DNA of 64,000 nt. It comes from a virus. Numbering within the stretch: the first letter of the stretch is position 1; every line of letters begins with the position of its first letter. The stretch is from the IMG/VR virus record IMGVR_UViG_3300032050_000004, positions 62,001 to 126,000 of that record; one strand, 5' to 3'. The position numbers were made by a program, and so were the translations under genes. Positions 49,896 to 58,185 of this stretch are shown piece by piece. The notes under the pieces are model-generated. The model saw only the letters and a list, made by a program, of their open reading frames with translations. It had not been told where the DNA came from and did no database searches.

Positions 49896-50328
49896 ATCTT
49901 AAACCAGCCAATTTTGTCATCCTATCCTTACTAAATTTAATTATATTTTCTTTACTTCTTTGTTCTTTCAATTGTTTTGGTTCACTTTCTAATTTAGATA
50001 CACTTTGAGACCAGTCTTTAGACCAAGTAATATATAAATCATATATCTTTTTTATTAGATCCTTTGTATCATCATCTAATTTGAATTTTGCATCGACAAA
50101 AACATCATTTAATATTGTAAATTTCCACTTAATATAGTCGTCACTACCTAAATTTATTTCTCCACTCCATTCAACTTCGATTCCACTAGACCCCTTATAG
50201 ATCTTAAAAGAGGAACCATTTTCGCCATGAGAATGAAATTTTACTAATGGGGAAACATTTTCTTTGAATTTTTTTTCCCATTCAGCTATCTCGCTTGCTT
50301 GTATTTGGGGTTTTATTTCTTCTGCCAC
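49894..50328 (-). CDS. Hypothetical protein ending in an LAGL motif
   Basis: 144 residues. A beta domain (SFKIYKGSSGIEVEWSGEIN; YIKWKFTILNDVFVDAKF) is followed by helices. The last residues are SKDRMTKLAGLR, the same RM-x-K-LAGL element that sits near the N-terminus of the 54434-55147 protein. Three-base gap to the gene before it. Function unknown. Confidence 0.65.
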   Translation of the reverse strand: MAEEIKPQIQASEIAEWEKKFKENVSPLVKFHSHGENGSSFKIYKGSSGIEVEWSGEINLGSDDYIKWKFTILNDVFVDAKFKLDDDTKDLIKKIYDLYITWSKDWSQSVSKLESEPKQLKEQRSKENIIKFSKDRMTKLAGLR

Positions 50329-50330
50329 TT

Positions 50331-50552
50331 TTATAGATTTTTTGGTTTATTTTTTTCTTCTTTCTCGAGCTTTTTTATATCATCTTGTATAAATAAAACC
50401 TCATCAATTTCACTTTCGCTTTGTAAGGCTGTTGTGTATTTATTTCTTTTTATTTCTTTATTATCAGAAATTGATTTAGGCTCCTTCAAAGGCTCTTTCA
50501 TAACCTTGGAGACTTCACCATTTATTATATTCATTAATTCTTCAAATTTCAT
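50331..50552 (-). CDS. Hypothetical small protein
   Basis: 73 residues, Lys/Glu-rich and probably helical (MKFEELMNIINGEVSKVMKE ... DDIKKLEKEEKNK). Lies three bases from each neighbour, inside an operon 50762 to 49894. Not recognised. Confidence 0.6.
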   Translation of the reverse strand: MKFEELMNIINGEVSKVMKEPLKEPKSISDNKEIKRNKYTTALQSESEIDEVLFIQDDIKKLEKEEKNKPKNL

Positions 50553-50555
50553 TTT

Positions 50556-50762
50556 TTACAGACTTTCAATAAAAAAAGGTGCTTTTTGCCATAGAGTATA
50601 ATAATGTTTTCTCATCAATACTTTAATAATAGTTCTTATTTCTTCCTCTTTTTGTTTATTAAACTTTTTCTCCATTTCATCAGAAATTAGGTCTTTGACA
50701 AATTTTCTCAATTCGTCTTTTGTCATATTTCCAATCGCCTCTGATAAAATTTTTTTCATCAT
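50556..50762 (-). CDS. Small protein with head-targeting-like N-terminus
   Basis: 68 residues. MKKILSEAIGNMTKDELRKF carries the I-L-S-E-A site and a second unit FVKDLISDEMEKK. Basic helical remainder with an aromatic end. TATTTATA lies immediately before the first ATG (50764-50771), so the second ATG at 50759 may be used. Confidence 0.65.
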   Translation of the reverse strand: MMKKILSEAIGNMTKDELRKFVKDLISDEMEKKFNKQKEEEIRTIIKVLMRKHYYTLWQKAPFFIESL

Positions 50763-50821
50763 ATATAAATATGAAATAAAATATTTAATTTTGTAATTCG
50801 TTTTAATATTTAAAAAGTGAA

Positions 50822-51151
50822 ATGGGCGTAGTTAAAATTGGTAGCTCTTCAAGTTTAGATTCGGAAAATAATTCAAATATTAATCCTAATCCGAATAAAT
50901 ATAGAGTTTTGAGGGAAAAAAGAATAAATAATTTTATTATTTTAAAAATAAATTATCCAGATTGTAATAATTATGAGGGTAATAAAATACTTTTATTTAA
51001 AGATTGCACTCTCCTAGATATAGTGAATCAGAAAGAGGGTATTGATCCCCATTTTTCAGATAATAAAAATCTAATTTCTCCTATTGCTAGGTTTAAACCA
51101 GATGATGAAGGATGGAATATGGCTGTTTTTTTTGCTGAAAATTTCAAATAA
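50822..51151 (+). CDS. Conserved-looking phage hypothetical protein
   Basis: 109 residues. The C-terminal part (KILLFKDCTLLDIVNQKEGI, then DPHFSDN, PIARFKPDDEGWNMAVFFAE) follows a pattern I recall from other phage proteins (I-D-P-H-F ... P-I-A-R-F-x-P-x-x-x-G-W). No biochemical role known. Overlaps the converging gene by eight bases. Confidence 0.65.
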   Translation: MGVVKIGSSSSLDSENNSNINPNPNKYRVLREKRINNFIILKINYPDCNNYEGNKILLFKDCTLLDIVNQKEGIDPHFSDNKNLISPIARFKPDDEGWNMAVFFAENFK

Positions 51152-51554
51152 TTCCAGCAACTTTTCTCATTCTTAATATTTCACCCTCTAAAGTGAATTT
51201 ATTCTCAAGAATGGATTTTTTATAATAATCAAAAAACTTTAATAAATCTTTTTTTACGTTATTTTTATGTTCAGATACCATGATTTTTTTAAAATCATGA
51301 TCATGAGTTATATTAGAGAATTTTTCTAAAAATGTGTCAACATCTAAGTTTTCTAATTGAATTTCGCCTAACTCTTGTTCATCTTTTATGATACAAAAAT
51401 TTATTTTATCAATTGAATTATATTGATTTGATTCTGATATTAGATAATAACTGTTAGTTTCAAAATAATCATCGAATTTAAAACCAATCTCAATATGAGG
51501 TTTTTCACCATCAATTTCATAATAAGATTTGTATTTTATTTTTTGACCCGTCAT
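51144..51554 (-). CDS. Hypothetical protein ending in an LAG-like motif
   Basis: 136 residues, alpha/beta (YYEIDGEKPHIEIGFKFDDY; INFCIIKDEQELGEIQLEN). The C-terminus RMRKVAGII parallels RMTKLAGLR of 49894-50328. One-base overlap with the next gene. Unknown. Confidence 0.65.
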   Translation of the reverse strand: MTGQKIKYKSYYEIDGEKPHIEIGFKFDDYFETNSYYLISESNQYNSIDKINFCIIKDEQELGEIQLENLDVDTFLEKFSNITHDHDFKKIMVSEHKNNVKKDLLKFFDYYKKSILENKFTLEGEILRMRKVAGII

Positions 51555-52312
51555 TATTTTGACTTTTGTTTAACAGTTACAGGTGTTAATTTATAATATT
51601 TTTCTCCAATTTTAATTACATTCTCGTTTATTCTTTGGAATGTATTTTCATTAGAGTTTGTTTTTTTAGATAAATATTCATTCAAAACTTTTTCTATAGT
51701 CTCTTGAGCTATTTTTTTAGAGACCGTAGAGGAAATTTCATATATTTTTTGTTCAATTTCTTGAATATTTGCTCCGACATTTTCATTTTGAGTTTTAAAC
51801 CCAAAACCTGAATTATTAACAGCAGGAATGTTTGCACCTCCAGACATTGCTTTAGCTTGTAGTTTTTGTCTAAAATTGTTTAAGAAATCAGAGCCGGTAG
51901 TATCAGTATTAATGTCTTCTTGTATAATTTGATTTCTATTAACTTTAGAAGTTGGTATTGATGGAGTTTCTGCAGAAAAAAGCTTATCAAACATATCTAA
52001 ATCTCCACCGGATGATTTGATTGGTGCGAAACTTTCAAGAGCTGGGGCTTTAGTTTCAGAATTAGATTGTCTATTATTTGTATTTTTTTTAGGTTCTGGC
52101 AATGGTTGAAATCCTTTTTTATCACCTACGTGCAACATTTCGTTAAATTCACCTTTTTTTGCTCCATTTTTAATTTCATTAATTCTTTGAAGCATTTTGG
52201 GATCTTTCACATTAACGACTGCTTGATCAAAAGCAGGTTTTTCAATAGGAACAGGAATTCCTAAATGTTTGAATCTATCTTGCCTTTGTTTTATAATATC
52301 GTTATTTTCCAT
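51554..52312 (-). CDS. Probable low-complexity head or scaffold protein
   Basis: 252 residues, mostly disordered: Pro/Asn/Lys-rich linkers, FNEMLHVGDKKGFQPLPEPK, SGGDLDMFDKLFSAE, then a helix (IQEIEQKIYEISSTVSKKIA) and a short beta end (VIKIGEKYYKLTPVTVKQ). No enzyme motif. TATTTATA is ten bases before the ATG. Composition suggests an assembly or tether protein. Confidence 0.6.
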   Translation of the reverse strand: MENNDIIKQRQDRFKHLGIPVPIEKPAFDQAVVNVKDPKMLQRINEIKNGAKKGEFNEMLHVGDKKGFQPLPEPKKNTNNRQSNSETKAPALESFAPIKSSGGDLDMFDKLFSAETPSIPTSKVNRNQIIQEDINTDTTGSDFLNNFRQKLQAKAMSGGANIPAVNNSGFGFKTQNENVGANIQEIEQKIYEISSTVSKKIAQETIEKVLNEYLSKKTNSNENTFQRINENVIKIGEKYYKLTPVTVKQKSK

Positions 52313-52342
52313 GGTATTTTTATATAAATAGATTGCAATAAA

Positions 52343-52789
52343 TTAAAAGTCATCAAACCCGTTAACTTCTCCTTCTAAATCCAAATCTTCTTCCTCTTCT
52401 TCTTCGTCATCTAAATTGTTAGTGCTTATTTTTTTAAATTTATTATTTTTATCTTCGATTTTATTGTCTTTGATTATAGTTACATTAGATATTATCCATC
52501 CATAACTTATTATTAATTTGTCATTTTCTAATAATTCTCTAAATTTTTCAACTTCATTCTTGAGCATTTCTGCCTTTATAGTTAGTATCTTACCTAATCT
52601 ACCAAATTTTCTAAATTTTATTTCACGACAAATATTTTCAAACATAAGTTCCTTAAAATCTATATATGATTTTTGTTCCATCTGTTTGTAAGTTATGGAA
52701 TCTCCAAATTGATATTCGAATTCATTTAGAGATTCATAAAATTGAATATCAATTAACAAAATTTTTGTATTGGATCTTTCTTTTTTCAT
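52343..52789 (-). CDS. Hypothetical protein with acidic tail
   Basis: 148 residues. Mixed alpha/beta N-terminal two-thirds (TKILLIDIQFYESLNEFEYQ; LIISYGWIISNVTII), then DDEEEEEEDLDLEGE and FDDF at the end. Acidic tails of this kind can mimic DNA or dock to basic proteins. Overlaps the next gene by one base. Not recognised. Confidence 0.6.
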   Translation of the reverse strand: MKKERSNTKILLIDIQFYESLNEFEYQFGDSITYKQMEQKSYIDFKELMFENICREIKFRKFGRLGKILTIKAEMLKNEVEKFRELLENDKLIISYGWIISNVTIIKDNKIEDKNNKFKKISTNNLDDEEEEEEDLDLEGEVNGFDDF

Positions 52790-53091
52790 TAAAATTTAAT
52801 ATTATTTTCATCATATTTTATTTTTTGAACTTGTTGAGTTTCCTCATTCCACCACGCTACAAAATTTGGAGATGAATTTTTCCAAGAAATAAATAATTTT
52901 TCAATCTCCTCCACGATATTTACCATTTTAGTTTTTTCCATTAACTTTTCCTTGGCAGCTAAAATTTCTGGATGTTTAGAATCTATTTTCTTTAATTCAT
53001 CCTTTAGAGATTTATATTCCAATTTCAAATTCTTTACAATTTCATCTCTAAATTGAATTTGATTTTTTATTATTTCATCTCTAGTTTTCAT
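52789..53091 (-). CDS. Coiled-coil hypothetical protein
   Basis: 100 residues. Helices RDEIIKNQIQFRDEIVKNLK and LEYKSLKDELKKID, followed by a Trp-rich segment (FISWKNSSPNFVAWWNEETQ). Coupled to the acidic-tail gene. Function unknown. Confidence 0.6.
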   Translation of the reverse strand: MKTRDEIIKNQIQFRDEIVKNLKLEYKSLKDELKKIDSKHPEILAAKEKLMEKTKMVNIVEEIEKLFISWKNSSPNFVAWWNEETQQVQKIKYDENNIKF

Positions 53092-53169
53092 AATAAAACA
53101 TGTTATTCTAAAATAATTAATTAAAAAATAAATTAAATCCTAATTTTTTAATATTTATGAGTATAGAAA

Positions 53170-53481
53170 ATGAAAAAAAATACTTTAAGAAATATAATTA
53201 AAGATTTAATAAATGAAAATTTTCAGAACTTGAAAGTTATCAAAGCAACTCAAGTAGGGTTAGATCATTTAAATCGTTTCAAGATTTATTTGTCTGATGG
53301 TTCTGTTGATTATGTTGAAAAGAAAAATGCGATTGTAACAAACTCTAATCAATCGGATTACAAATGTTCCAATATATCCGGTATAATACAAAGTGAATCA
53401 AATTTTACCTATAGTTTCATAGGTGTCAATTGTGATGGTTATACTTGGATAGATGTTAAATCATTAAAAGTGGTAAATTAA
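53170..53481 (+). CDS. Small protein with head-targeting-like N-terminus
   Basis: 103 residues. MKKNTLRNIIKDLINENFQN with the L-I-N-E site, then a compact beta domain (FKIYLSDGSVDYVEKKNAIV; SFIGVNCDGYTWIDVKSLKV). TATTTATG ends ten bases before the ATG. Overlaps the converging nuclease gene by four bases. Confidence 0.65.
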   Translation: MKKNTLRNIIKDLINENFQNLKVIKATQVGLDHLNRFKIYLSDGSVDYVEKKNAIVTNSNQSDYKCSNISGIIQSESNFTYSFIGVNCDGYTWIDVKSLKVVN

Positions 53482-54371
53482 ACCTCCCCATTCAACATTT
53501 TTTTATACTGTTCTGGATCTGAATTGCACAATGAAAAATTATTTTTATATGGACAAAAAAAACAATTACTTGTTTTGTTGTTAAACTTTGCTTTTAAAAA
53601 TTCATTTTTTATGTGGATTTTTTGAATTGTTTGTGCCACTTCCGTGAGTGAACTTTCAATATCAGCTGAATCAGAAAAAATCTCAACTGGCTGTATTTCT
53701 CCAAATCCTAAATCAGGACATTTTTTACTTTTGAGTCTATTTAATACGATATATTTACAATCAATTTCATCAAAACTTAGATTGTTTTTTCTTGCAAAGA
53801 AAAATTTGTATAATCTCATTTGAGCCATGAATGTTATATCTTTTTTCTTTTTTGAAACGTCCCATGACTCACCTGAAGTTTTCCAATCTATAATTAAAAA
53901 CCTGTCATTTTTTTTGTCTTTTAATATCAAATCTATAAATCCTTTAAAATGGAAATTATTATATAGTTTTTCATATAAAGGTAACTCAACACCAATTACT
54001 TCATATTTATCTAAAATTTTCTCTGTGGAAAGAGATCTTATAATATTTTCACCCTGATCTAAATAATTGTTTAATTCTTGATATTCTTGACTTTCTCTCA
54101 AGTTATTTTGCATGTTTCTAGTAAAATCCTCTCTGAATGTCAAAACTCTTTTTTCTACATCGTAGTTATCTTTTATTCCCAATTCTATTGCTTTGTGTAT
54201 AGAATTACCGAAAATAAGATGAATAGAGGTTTCCTCTTCAGCTAATTTTAAATATTTTTCAATTAAATGTCTATGTCCACAAGACTGATATTTTGAAAAC
54301 TCACTAAATGATATGTGTACTTTACCAGAATTCTGTTCTATTGAATCTAGATATTGTTGGTCTTTGCTCAT
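53478..54371 (-). CDS. RecB/Cas4-family PD-(D/E)xK nuclease
   Basis: 297 residues. ISFSEFSKYQSCGHRHLIEK and GNSIHKAIELG at the N-terminus, catalytic HFKGFIDLIL and FLIIDWKTSG (D ... D-x-K), QMRLYKFFFA as the QxxxY motif, and C-x-x-C-PYK ... C at the C-terminus. The Cys residues, with one near residue 32, could hold a 4Fe-4S cluster as in Cas4/AddB. Probable exonuclease in phage recombination or host DNA breakdown. Confidence 0.85.
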   Translation of the reverse strand: MSKDQQYLDSIEQNSGKVHISFSEFSKYQSCGHRHLIEKYLKLAEEETSIHLIFGNSIHKAIELGIKDNYDVEKRVLTFREDFTRNMQNNLRESQEYQELNNYLDQGENIIRSLSTEKILDKYEVIGVELPLYEKLYNNFHFKGFIDLILKDKKNDRFLIIDWKTSGESWDVSKKKKDITFMAQMRLYKFFFARKNNLSFDEIDCKYIVLNRLKSKKCPDLGFGEIQPVEIFSDSADIESSLTEVAQTIQKIHIKNEFLKAKFNNKTSNCFFCPYKNNFSLCNSDPEQYKKMLNGEV

Positions 54372-54433
54372 ATTATAAAATTATAAAAAATTAGAGATAA
54401 ATACAATTATTCAGACATATTTATTATATAATA

Positions 54434-55147
54434 ATGATACTATCAGAATCATATAAAAGACGATTAAAAAAACTCGCAGGTTTAATTACTGAAGAGTTAT
54501 ATGATTTTTCTGATGAAGAGAGAACTATAGCTTATAAAGATTTTGATAAAAGAGTTCCATTCTCAAAGGATTTGATGGCTAAGGCGATAAGAGAAGGTTG
54601 GGAAGTTGGAATATCTTTTAAAAGTGATAATGATAAATATAAAATGCCAATAGCTAAAACCAGAGTAATTTATCCAGTAGCTATGGGGTTGTCAAAAAAA
54701 GGAAATCTAGTAATTAGAGCATTTCATAAAATAGGTCAGTCTGAGAGTGGGGCTATGACTGCTCAAAAAATTGGAATGAAAAATTATAGAAGCACAGAAG
54801 TTAAAGATGAATGGAGGTTATTTAAAGCTACTAACATCAAAAACATGTGGCTCACAGGAGATTTTTTCAAATTAGAGAATGTATCAGGTTATAAAGAAAC
54901 TGGTGATAAAGGGATGACAGTTGTTGAAATTCAGGCTAAAAAAAGTCAAGTATCTAAATTTCAAAAAGATTATTATAGCAACATAAAAAAGTCTGCTGAA
55001 AAACAACCTTCTACTGTAATTGTGAAAAACAAACCATTTGAGAAAGTAGCTAAAGAACCAGTTCAGCAGGTTACTCAAACTAGAGTAAAATCTCCTGTAA
55101 ATAATCAAGGAGATTTAAATAACCAACAAGATAATCAACAGAAGTGA
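54434..55147 (+). CDS. Protein with LAGLITEE start, probably head-associated
   Basis: 237 residues. Begins MILSESYKRRLKKLAGLITE, combining the RM/R-x-K-LAGL element with an L-I-T-E cleavage-like site. The middle (VGISFKSDNDKYKMPIAKTR, VIYPVAMGLSKKGNLVIRAF, HKIGQSESGAM) is beta-rich and resembles a WYL- or SH3-like domain seen in similar phage proteins. The tail is Gln/Asn-rich. TATTTATT ends eight bases before the ATG. Confidence 0.65.
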   Translation: MILSESYKRRLKKLAGLITEELYDFSDEERTIAYKDFDKRVPFSKDLMAKAIREGWEVGISFKSDNDKYKMPIAKTRVIYPVAMGLSKKGNLVIRAFHKIGQSESGAMTAQKIGMKNYRSTEVKDEWRLFKATNIKNMWLTGDFFKLENVSGYKETGDKGMTVVEIQAKKSQVSKFQKDYYSNIKKSAEKQPSTVIVKNKPFEKVAKEPVQQVTQTRVKSPVNNQGDLNNQQDNQQK

Positions 55148-55749
55148 TCTGCAGCATAACTTGCTCCAAATGCTTCTGATTTTATTTTCGCAGTAAAACC
55201 CATAGTATTTAGATAATTCATAGCTTCTGTGACCACTAAATTTGATTTGTGGTAACTTTTAGAGTTATAATCACAATGAATCTCTATGGGAATATCATTA
55301 TTTTTAAAGAAAGATTTATTGTTTCTGGCAAATTCTGCTGAAACGTCTGCTTCTTTCAACAGTCTATATTTATAATCATAAATTTTTGGAAGATCCATTC
55401 TATTGACTAAAACATGAACTCCGTTACGTTCAACTTGAAGACAAATGACTGTAACAAATCTTGTGAAAGATAAATGGTTTTGAGAGTCAGTACCAACAAA
55501 AACATTTACCGATCTACCAGCAAGTTCATTATTTTTTTTAAAATTTAAAATATAATCATACAAATCATCTTCTAACGGAACTAAAATTTTTTCCGGACCT
55601 GTTACTTTTTTCCATTTGAAAATATATCTATCTATGAATTCATGATTACCATTAACAGACACACCCCAATTCAAAGGGGTAACATTTAAATAAATTTTAT
55701 CTGAGTTTTCTCTGAGACTTTTAAAGAAATTTGAATCTTTTTTGCTCAT
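55135..55749 (-). CDS. RNase H-like protein (YkuK/DUF458 type)
   Basis: 204 residues. VNVFVGTDSQNHLSFTRFVT with the first acidic Asp, EIHCDYNSKSYHKSNLVV with a second Asp, and the C-terminal AFGASYAADHFC matching the family's D-x-x-A-A-x-x-AD end. RNase H-like folds cut RNA in hybrids or process structured RNA; the family's activity is poorly known. Overlaps the plus-strand gene by 13 bases. Confidence 0.75.
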   Translation of the reverse strand: MSKKDSNFFKSLRENSDKIYLNVTPLNWGVSVNGNHEFIDRYIFKWKKVTGPEKILVPLEDDLYDYILNFKKNNELAGRSVNVFVGTDSQNHLSFTRFVTVICLQVERNGVHVLVNRMDLPKIYDYKYRLLKEADVSAEFARNNKSFFKNNDIPIEIHCDYNSKSYHKSNLVVTEAMNYLNTMGFTAKIKSEAFGASYAADHFC

Positions 55750-55760
55750 AACATTATGAT

Positions 55761-56462
55761 TTACATTTTCATTTTTTGTTTAATGTTGGTTATTAAGTGA
55801 GGTACAAATTTTACTTCTGGAAATTTTTCTTTTACTGCACCTTCTGCGTGATACAGCCAATCAGCTCTATCTTCATAAAAATGAACTTCATCCCAACCAT
55901 TCAATTCTATTGTTTTTAAAATAATATCAGTTTTATAATCTTTGATAGACCTTGACCCCTTCTGATATAAAATTAGACCATAATTTGGTAATTCCAAATT
56001 TAAGTCTTTAAATATATCAACTATATGAGATCTTAATTCTTCGTCCCTACCTGTTACAATCATTTTTTTATCTGCTTTCTGATATGATTTAATAACATCA
56101 AGATTTAGTATTTTACCAAGTGTTTCTGGGCTCGAATGAAATCCGGGAAAAGATTTTATGACTAAATTATCATCGTGAACATCAAAATACCTTTGTGTCT
56201 TTTTATCTTTAAAATAATCTATAAATTCACCGGGAAAAGGTTTGTTTGTTTCTTTGTTTATAGGAATTACAAAATCACCTTTTTTTTCAAAAGAAACATT
56301 TTTATTCATTTTATCTATGAATAAAACTTTTAATTTTTTAAAATAATCAGGGAAGTATTTTTCTTCGTCAATAATTCCATCGTTTTCCACTCCAACAAAT
56401 TCTGAAAACTTGGGTGTTTCAAACAATGTATCATCCATATCAAATATGTGTATAGTTTTCAT
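55761..56462 (-). CDS. HAD-superfamily hydrolase
   Basis: 233 residues from ATG 56462 (MKTIHIFDMDDT); six upstream codons are unlikely since the octamer TATTTATA lies directly before this ATG. Motif I FDMDDTLFE, motif II MIVTGRDEE, conserved Lys in QKGSRSIKDYK, and motif IV HFYEDRADW. The ending resembles HAD domains linked to RNA repair (Swiss-army-knife type). A phosphatase on nucleotides or RNA ends is likely. Confidence 0.8.
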   Translation of the reverse strand: MKTIHIFDMDDTLFETPKFSEFVGVENDGIIDEEKYFPDYFKKLKVLFIDKMNKNVSFEKKGDFVIPINKETNKPFPGEFIDYFKDKKTQRYFDVHDDNLVIKSFPGFHSSPETLGKILNLDVIKSYQKADKKMIVTGRDEELRSHIVDIFKDLNLELPNYGLILYQKGSRSIKDYKTDIILKTIELNGWDEVHFYEDRADWLYHAEGAVKEKFPEVKFVPHLITNIKQKMKM

Positions 56463-56482
56463 ATATATAAATAATATCAAAA

Positions 56483-56513
56483 AAAAGGCGATTCTAAATT
56501 AGAACCGCCTTTT
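56483..56513 (-). terminator. Terminator of the heat-shock gene
   Basis: AAAAGGCG-x-TTCTA / TAGAA-x-CGCCTTTT hairpin 3-prime of the minus-strand gene ending at 56534. Confidence 0.85.
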
Positions 56514-56533
56514 AAAAAAATACTGAATTACTC

Positions 56534-56974
56534 TTAATTAATTTTTATTATTTTTTTATTTTCAGCTTTCTTAACTTTTGGTATTTTAACATTCAATATG
56601 CCATCTTCTAGAGTAGAATATATTTCTTCAGTATTCAAATTGGGATTTACTTTGAAACTTCTTGTGAAATCAGCTAATTTATATTCATTTAATATATAAT
56701 TAGATTTATCAGTTTCTTTTTCAGAAACCTTCTTCCCTTTTACGGTAATCAAATTGTTTTCGAAAGATATTTCAATTTCATTTTTTTTGAAACCCGGAAC
56801 AATCATTTCTAAACAAATATGATCTTCTAAATCTTTAATATTACACGAGGTGTTTTTCAAATTTAGATTTGATCCGAAAAAGATATCAGGTATTGAAGAA
56901 TCAAGACTTGAATCCATGATATTTGATTTCATTAAATCAAATAAGTTGTAAGGTTTTGTAGTTAATGTTTTCAT
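56534..56974 (-). CDS. Small heat-shock protein (Hsp20/alpha-crystallin)
   Basis: 146 residues. Alpha-crystallin domain from about residue 44: CLEMIVPGFKKNEIEISFEN, LITVKGKK, FTRSFKVNPNLNTEEIYSTL, and EDGILNVKIPKV. It ends with the I-x-I contact motif (KIIKIN). Holdase chaperone; small Hsp genes are frequent in T4-like phages of marine hosts. May protect phage assembly intermediates. Confidence 0.9.
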   Translation of the reverse strand: MKTLTTKPYNLFDLMKSNIMDSSLDSSIPDIFFGSNLNLKNTSCNIKDLEDHICLEMIVPGFKKNEIEISFENNLITVKGKKVSEKETDKSNYILNEYKLADFTRSFKVNPNLNTEEIYSTLEDGILNVKIPKVKKAENKKIIKIN

Positions 56975-57034
56975 ATTTATATATTTTTTAAATTATTTGA
57001 AAACATATTTTCAAACCTTGTGCCATAGCTATTA

Positions 57035-57346
57035 TTAAGCCAATTCTTCTAGATCTTCGAAAGAATTTATGACATGATTTCTGAAATCAATAAACTGGAC
57101 TGCCTTTTTGTCTTGTTCGCCTCTTTTTTTACCATTTAATGTACCTCCGGGATTTTCTAATTGAATTAGACCGTTTTTCCAATTATTCAATCTTTTTTCA
57201 AAACCAATCATCAAATTATCAAAAGAAGCTTGTGTGTGTTGGTCTTTAGGTAATTTTGGAAAACCATTTTTATAACCTATAGTTCTAGCTCTACTTTTTA
57301 ATTCAACAATTTCGTTTTTCAAATTTTCAGATATTGTATTTTTCAT
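57035..57346 (-). CDS. Hypothetical protein
   Basis: 103 residues, helical N-terminus (SENLKNEIVELKSRARTIGY), then FPKLPKDQHTQASFDNLMIG and a basic GGTLNGKKRGEQDKK patch. Overlaps the gene before it by four bases. Not recognised. Confidence 0.6.
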   Translation of the reverse strand: MKNTISENLKNEIVELKSRARTIGYKNGFPKLPKDQHTQASFDNLMIGFEKRLNNWKNGLIQLENPGGTLNGKKRGEQDKKAVQFIDFRNHVINSFEDLEELA

Positions 57347-57672
57347 TTTTCTGATTTTTTATTGTTATTGGTATTTGTAATATTTTTATTTTTTTGCTCT
57401 GAAGGATTAGGAATCATTCTACAAGAATATGGATAAACAGAAATTCTATTTTCCTCAACATTAAAAGTAGCATGAATAATATCTAAATCATATTTAGCAC
57501 CTTTTACGTCTTTAACAAAACATTTTCCTTCAGCATTTTTCTTGTATAAGATATTCATAATTTTTGACGTAGCTTCATTGAATTCATCATTACTTTCAAA
57601 CTCAATGTGAAGATAATCCCATTTACCGTTTTTTTGATTTGGCTTTTTCTGTATTGTACCTAAGATGTCCAT
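57343..57672 (-). CDS. Hypothetical protein
   Basis: 109 residues. WDYLHIEFESNDEFNEATSK and CFVKDVKGAKYDLDIIHATF suggest a small alpha/beta fold, with an Asn/Lys-rich tail. Directly after a host-type promoter, thus likely early. Not recognised. Confidence 0.6.
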   Translation of the reverse strand: MDILGTIQKKPNQKNGKWDYLHIEFESNDEFNEATSKIMNILYKKNAEGKCFVKDVKGAKYDLDIIHATFNVEENRISVYPYSCRMIPNPSEQKNKNITNTNNNKKSEK

Positions 57673-57706
57673 TATTAAATTATGTTTTTATGTTTATTAA
57701 TATAAA

Positions 57707-57738
57707 CAAATATAACACTTGTTATATAAGAAAAGCAA
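57707..57738 (-). promoter_or_regulatory. Host-type promoter
   Basis: Minus strand TTG (57736-57738), 21 bases, TATATTTG (57707-57714), about 35 bases before the ATG at 57672. Confidence 0.6.
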
Positions 57739-57746
57739 ATGTTTAT

Positions 57747-58178
57747 TTAAAAAATTTCGTAGTCAAAAACAGGTGTTAAAAAATCATTTGTTTTATAATC
57801 ACATTCTATTTTATAACCTAGATAACCTAGGTCCAGATCTATAAATCTTAAAACATTACCTTTATCATCATAAAAATGGATTTTTGCAAAATCAACTTTT
57901 TTAAAATCGTCAATCCAATCATTAATATACAAAGTACTCTTAATTAATAAATTTTTTTTATTGTTATATTCAAATAATTTGAAACCTTTTATCCTGTCAG
58001 GTGAAATTTTAATTTCTTCCCCTTCTAAATGAACCGAAAATCTATTTTGAAGATATAAATTATTATCACTTAATAAAACAGGATATTCCTTATTATTTAT
58101 TTTGACTTCATCTAAAGGATTAAAATCGTTGATGAATTCGAGTAATATATTTTTTTTATTTCTAAACCTATTAAACAT
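57747..58178 (-). CDS. Hypothetical protein
   Basis: 143 residues, beta-rich (YPVLLSDNNLYLQNRFSVHL; FKLFEYNNKKNLLIKSTLYI; LRFIDLDLGYLGYKIEC). Looks like a compact beta sandwich, possibly structural. Seven-base gap to the upstream coiled-coil gene, so co-transcribed with it. Not recognised. Confidence 0.6.
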   Translation of the reverse strand: MFNRFRNKKNILLEFINDFNPLDEVKINNKEYPVLLSDNNLYLQNRFSVHLEGEEIKISPDRIKGFKLFEYNNKKNLLIKSTLYINDWIDDFKKVDFAKIHFYDDKGNVLRFIDLDLGYLGYKIECDYKTNDFLTPVFDYEIF

Positions 58179-58185
58179 AGGGTAA

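Noticed and set aside
50299-50601. 100-codon plus-strand frame rich in Phe and Ser.
   Set aside because: Antisense to three small minus-strand genes that fit the local operon; typical shadow composition.
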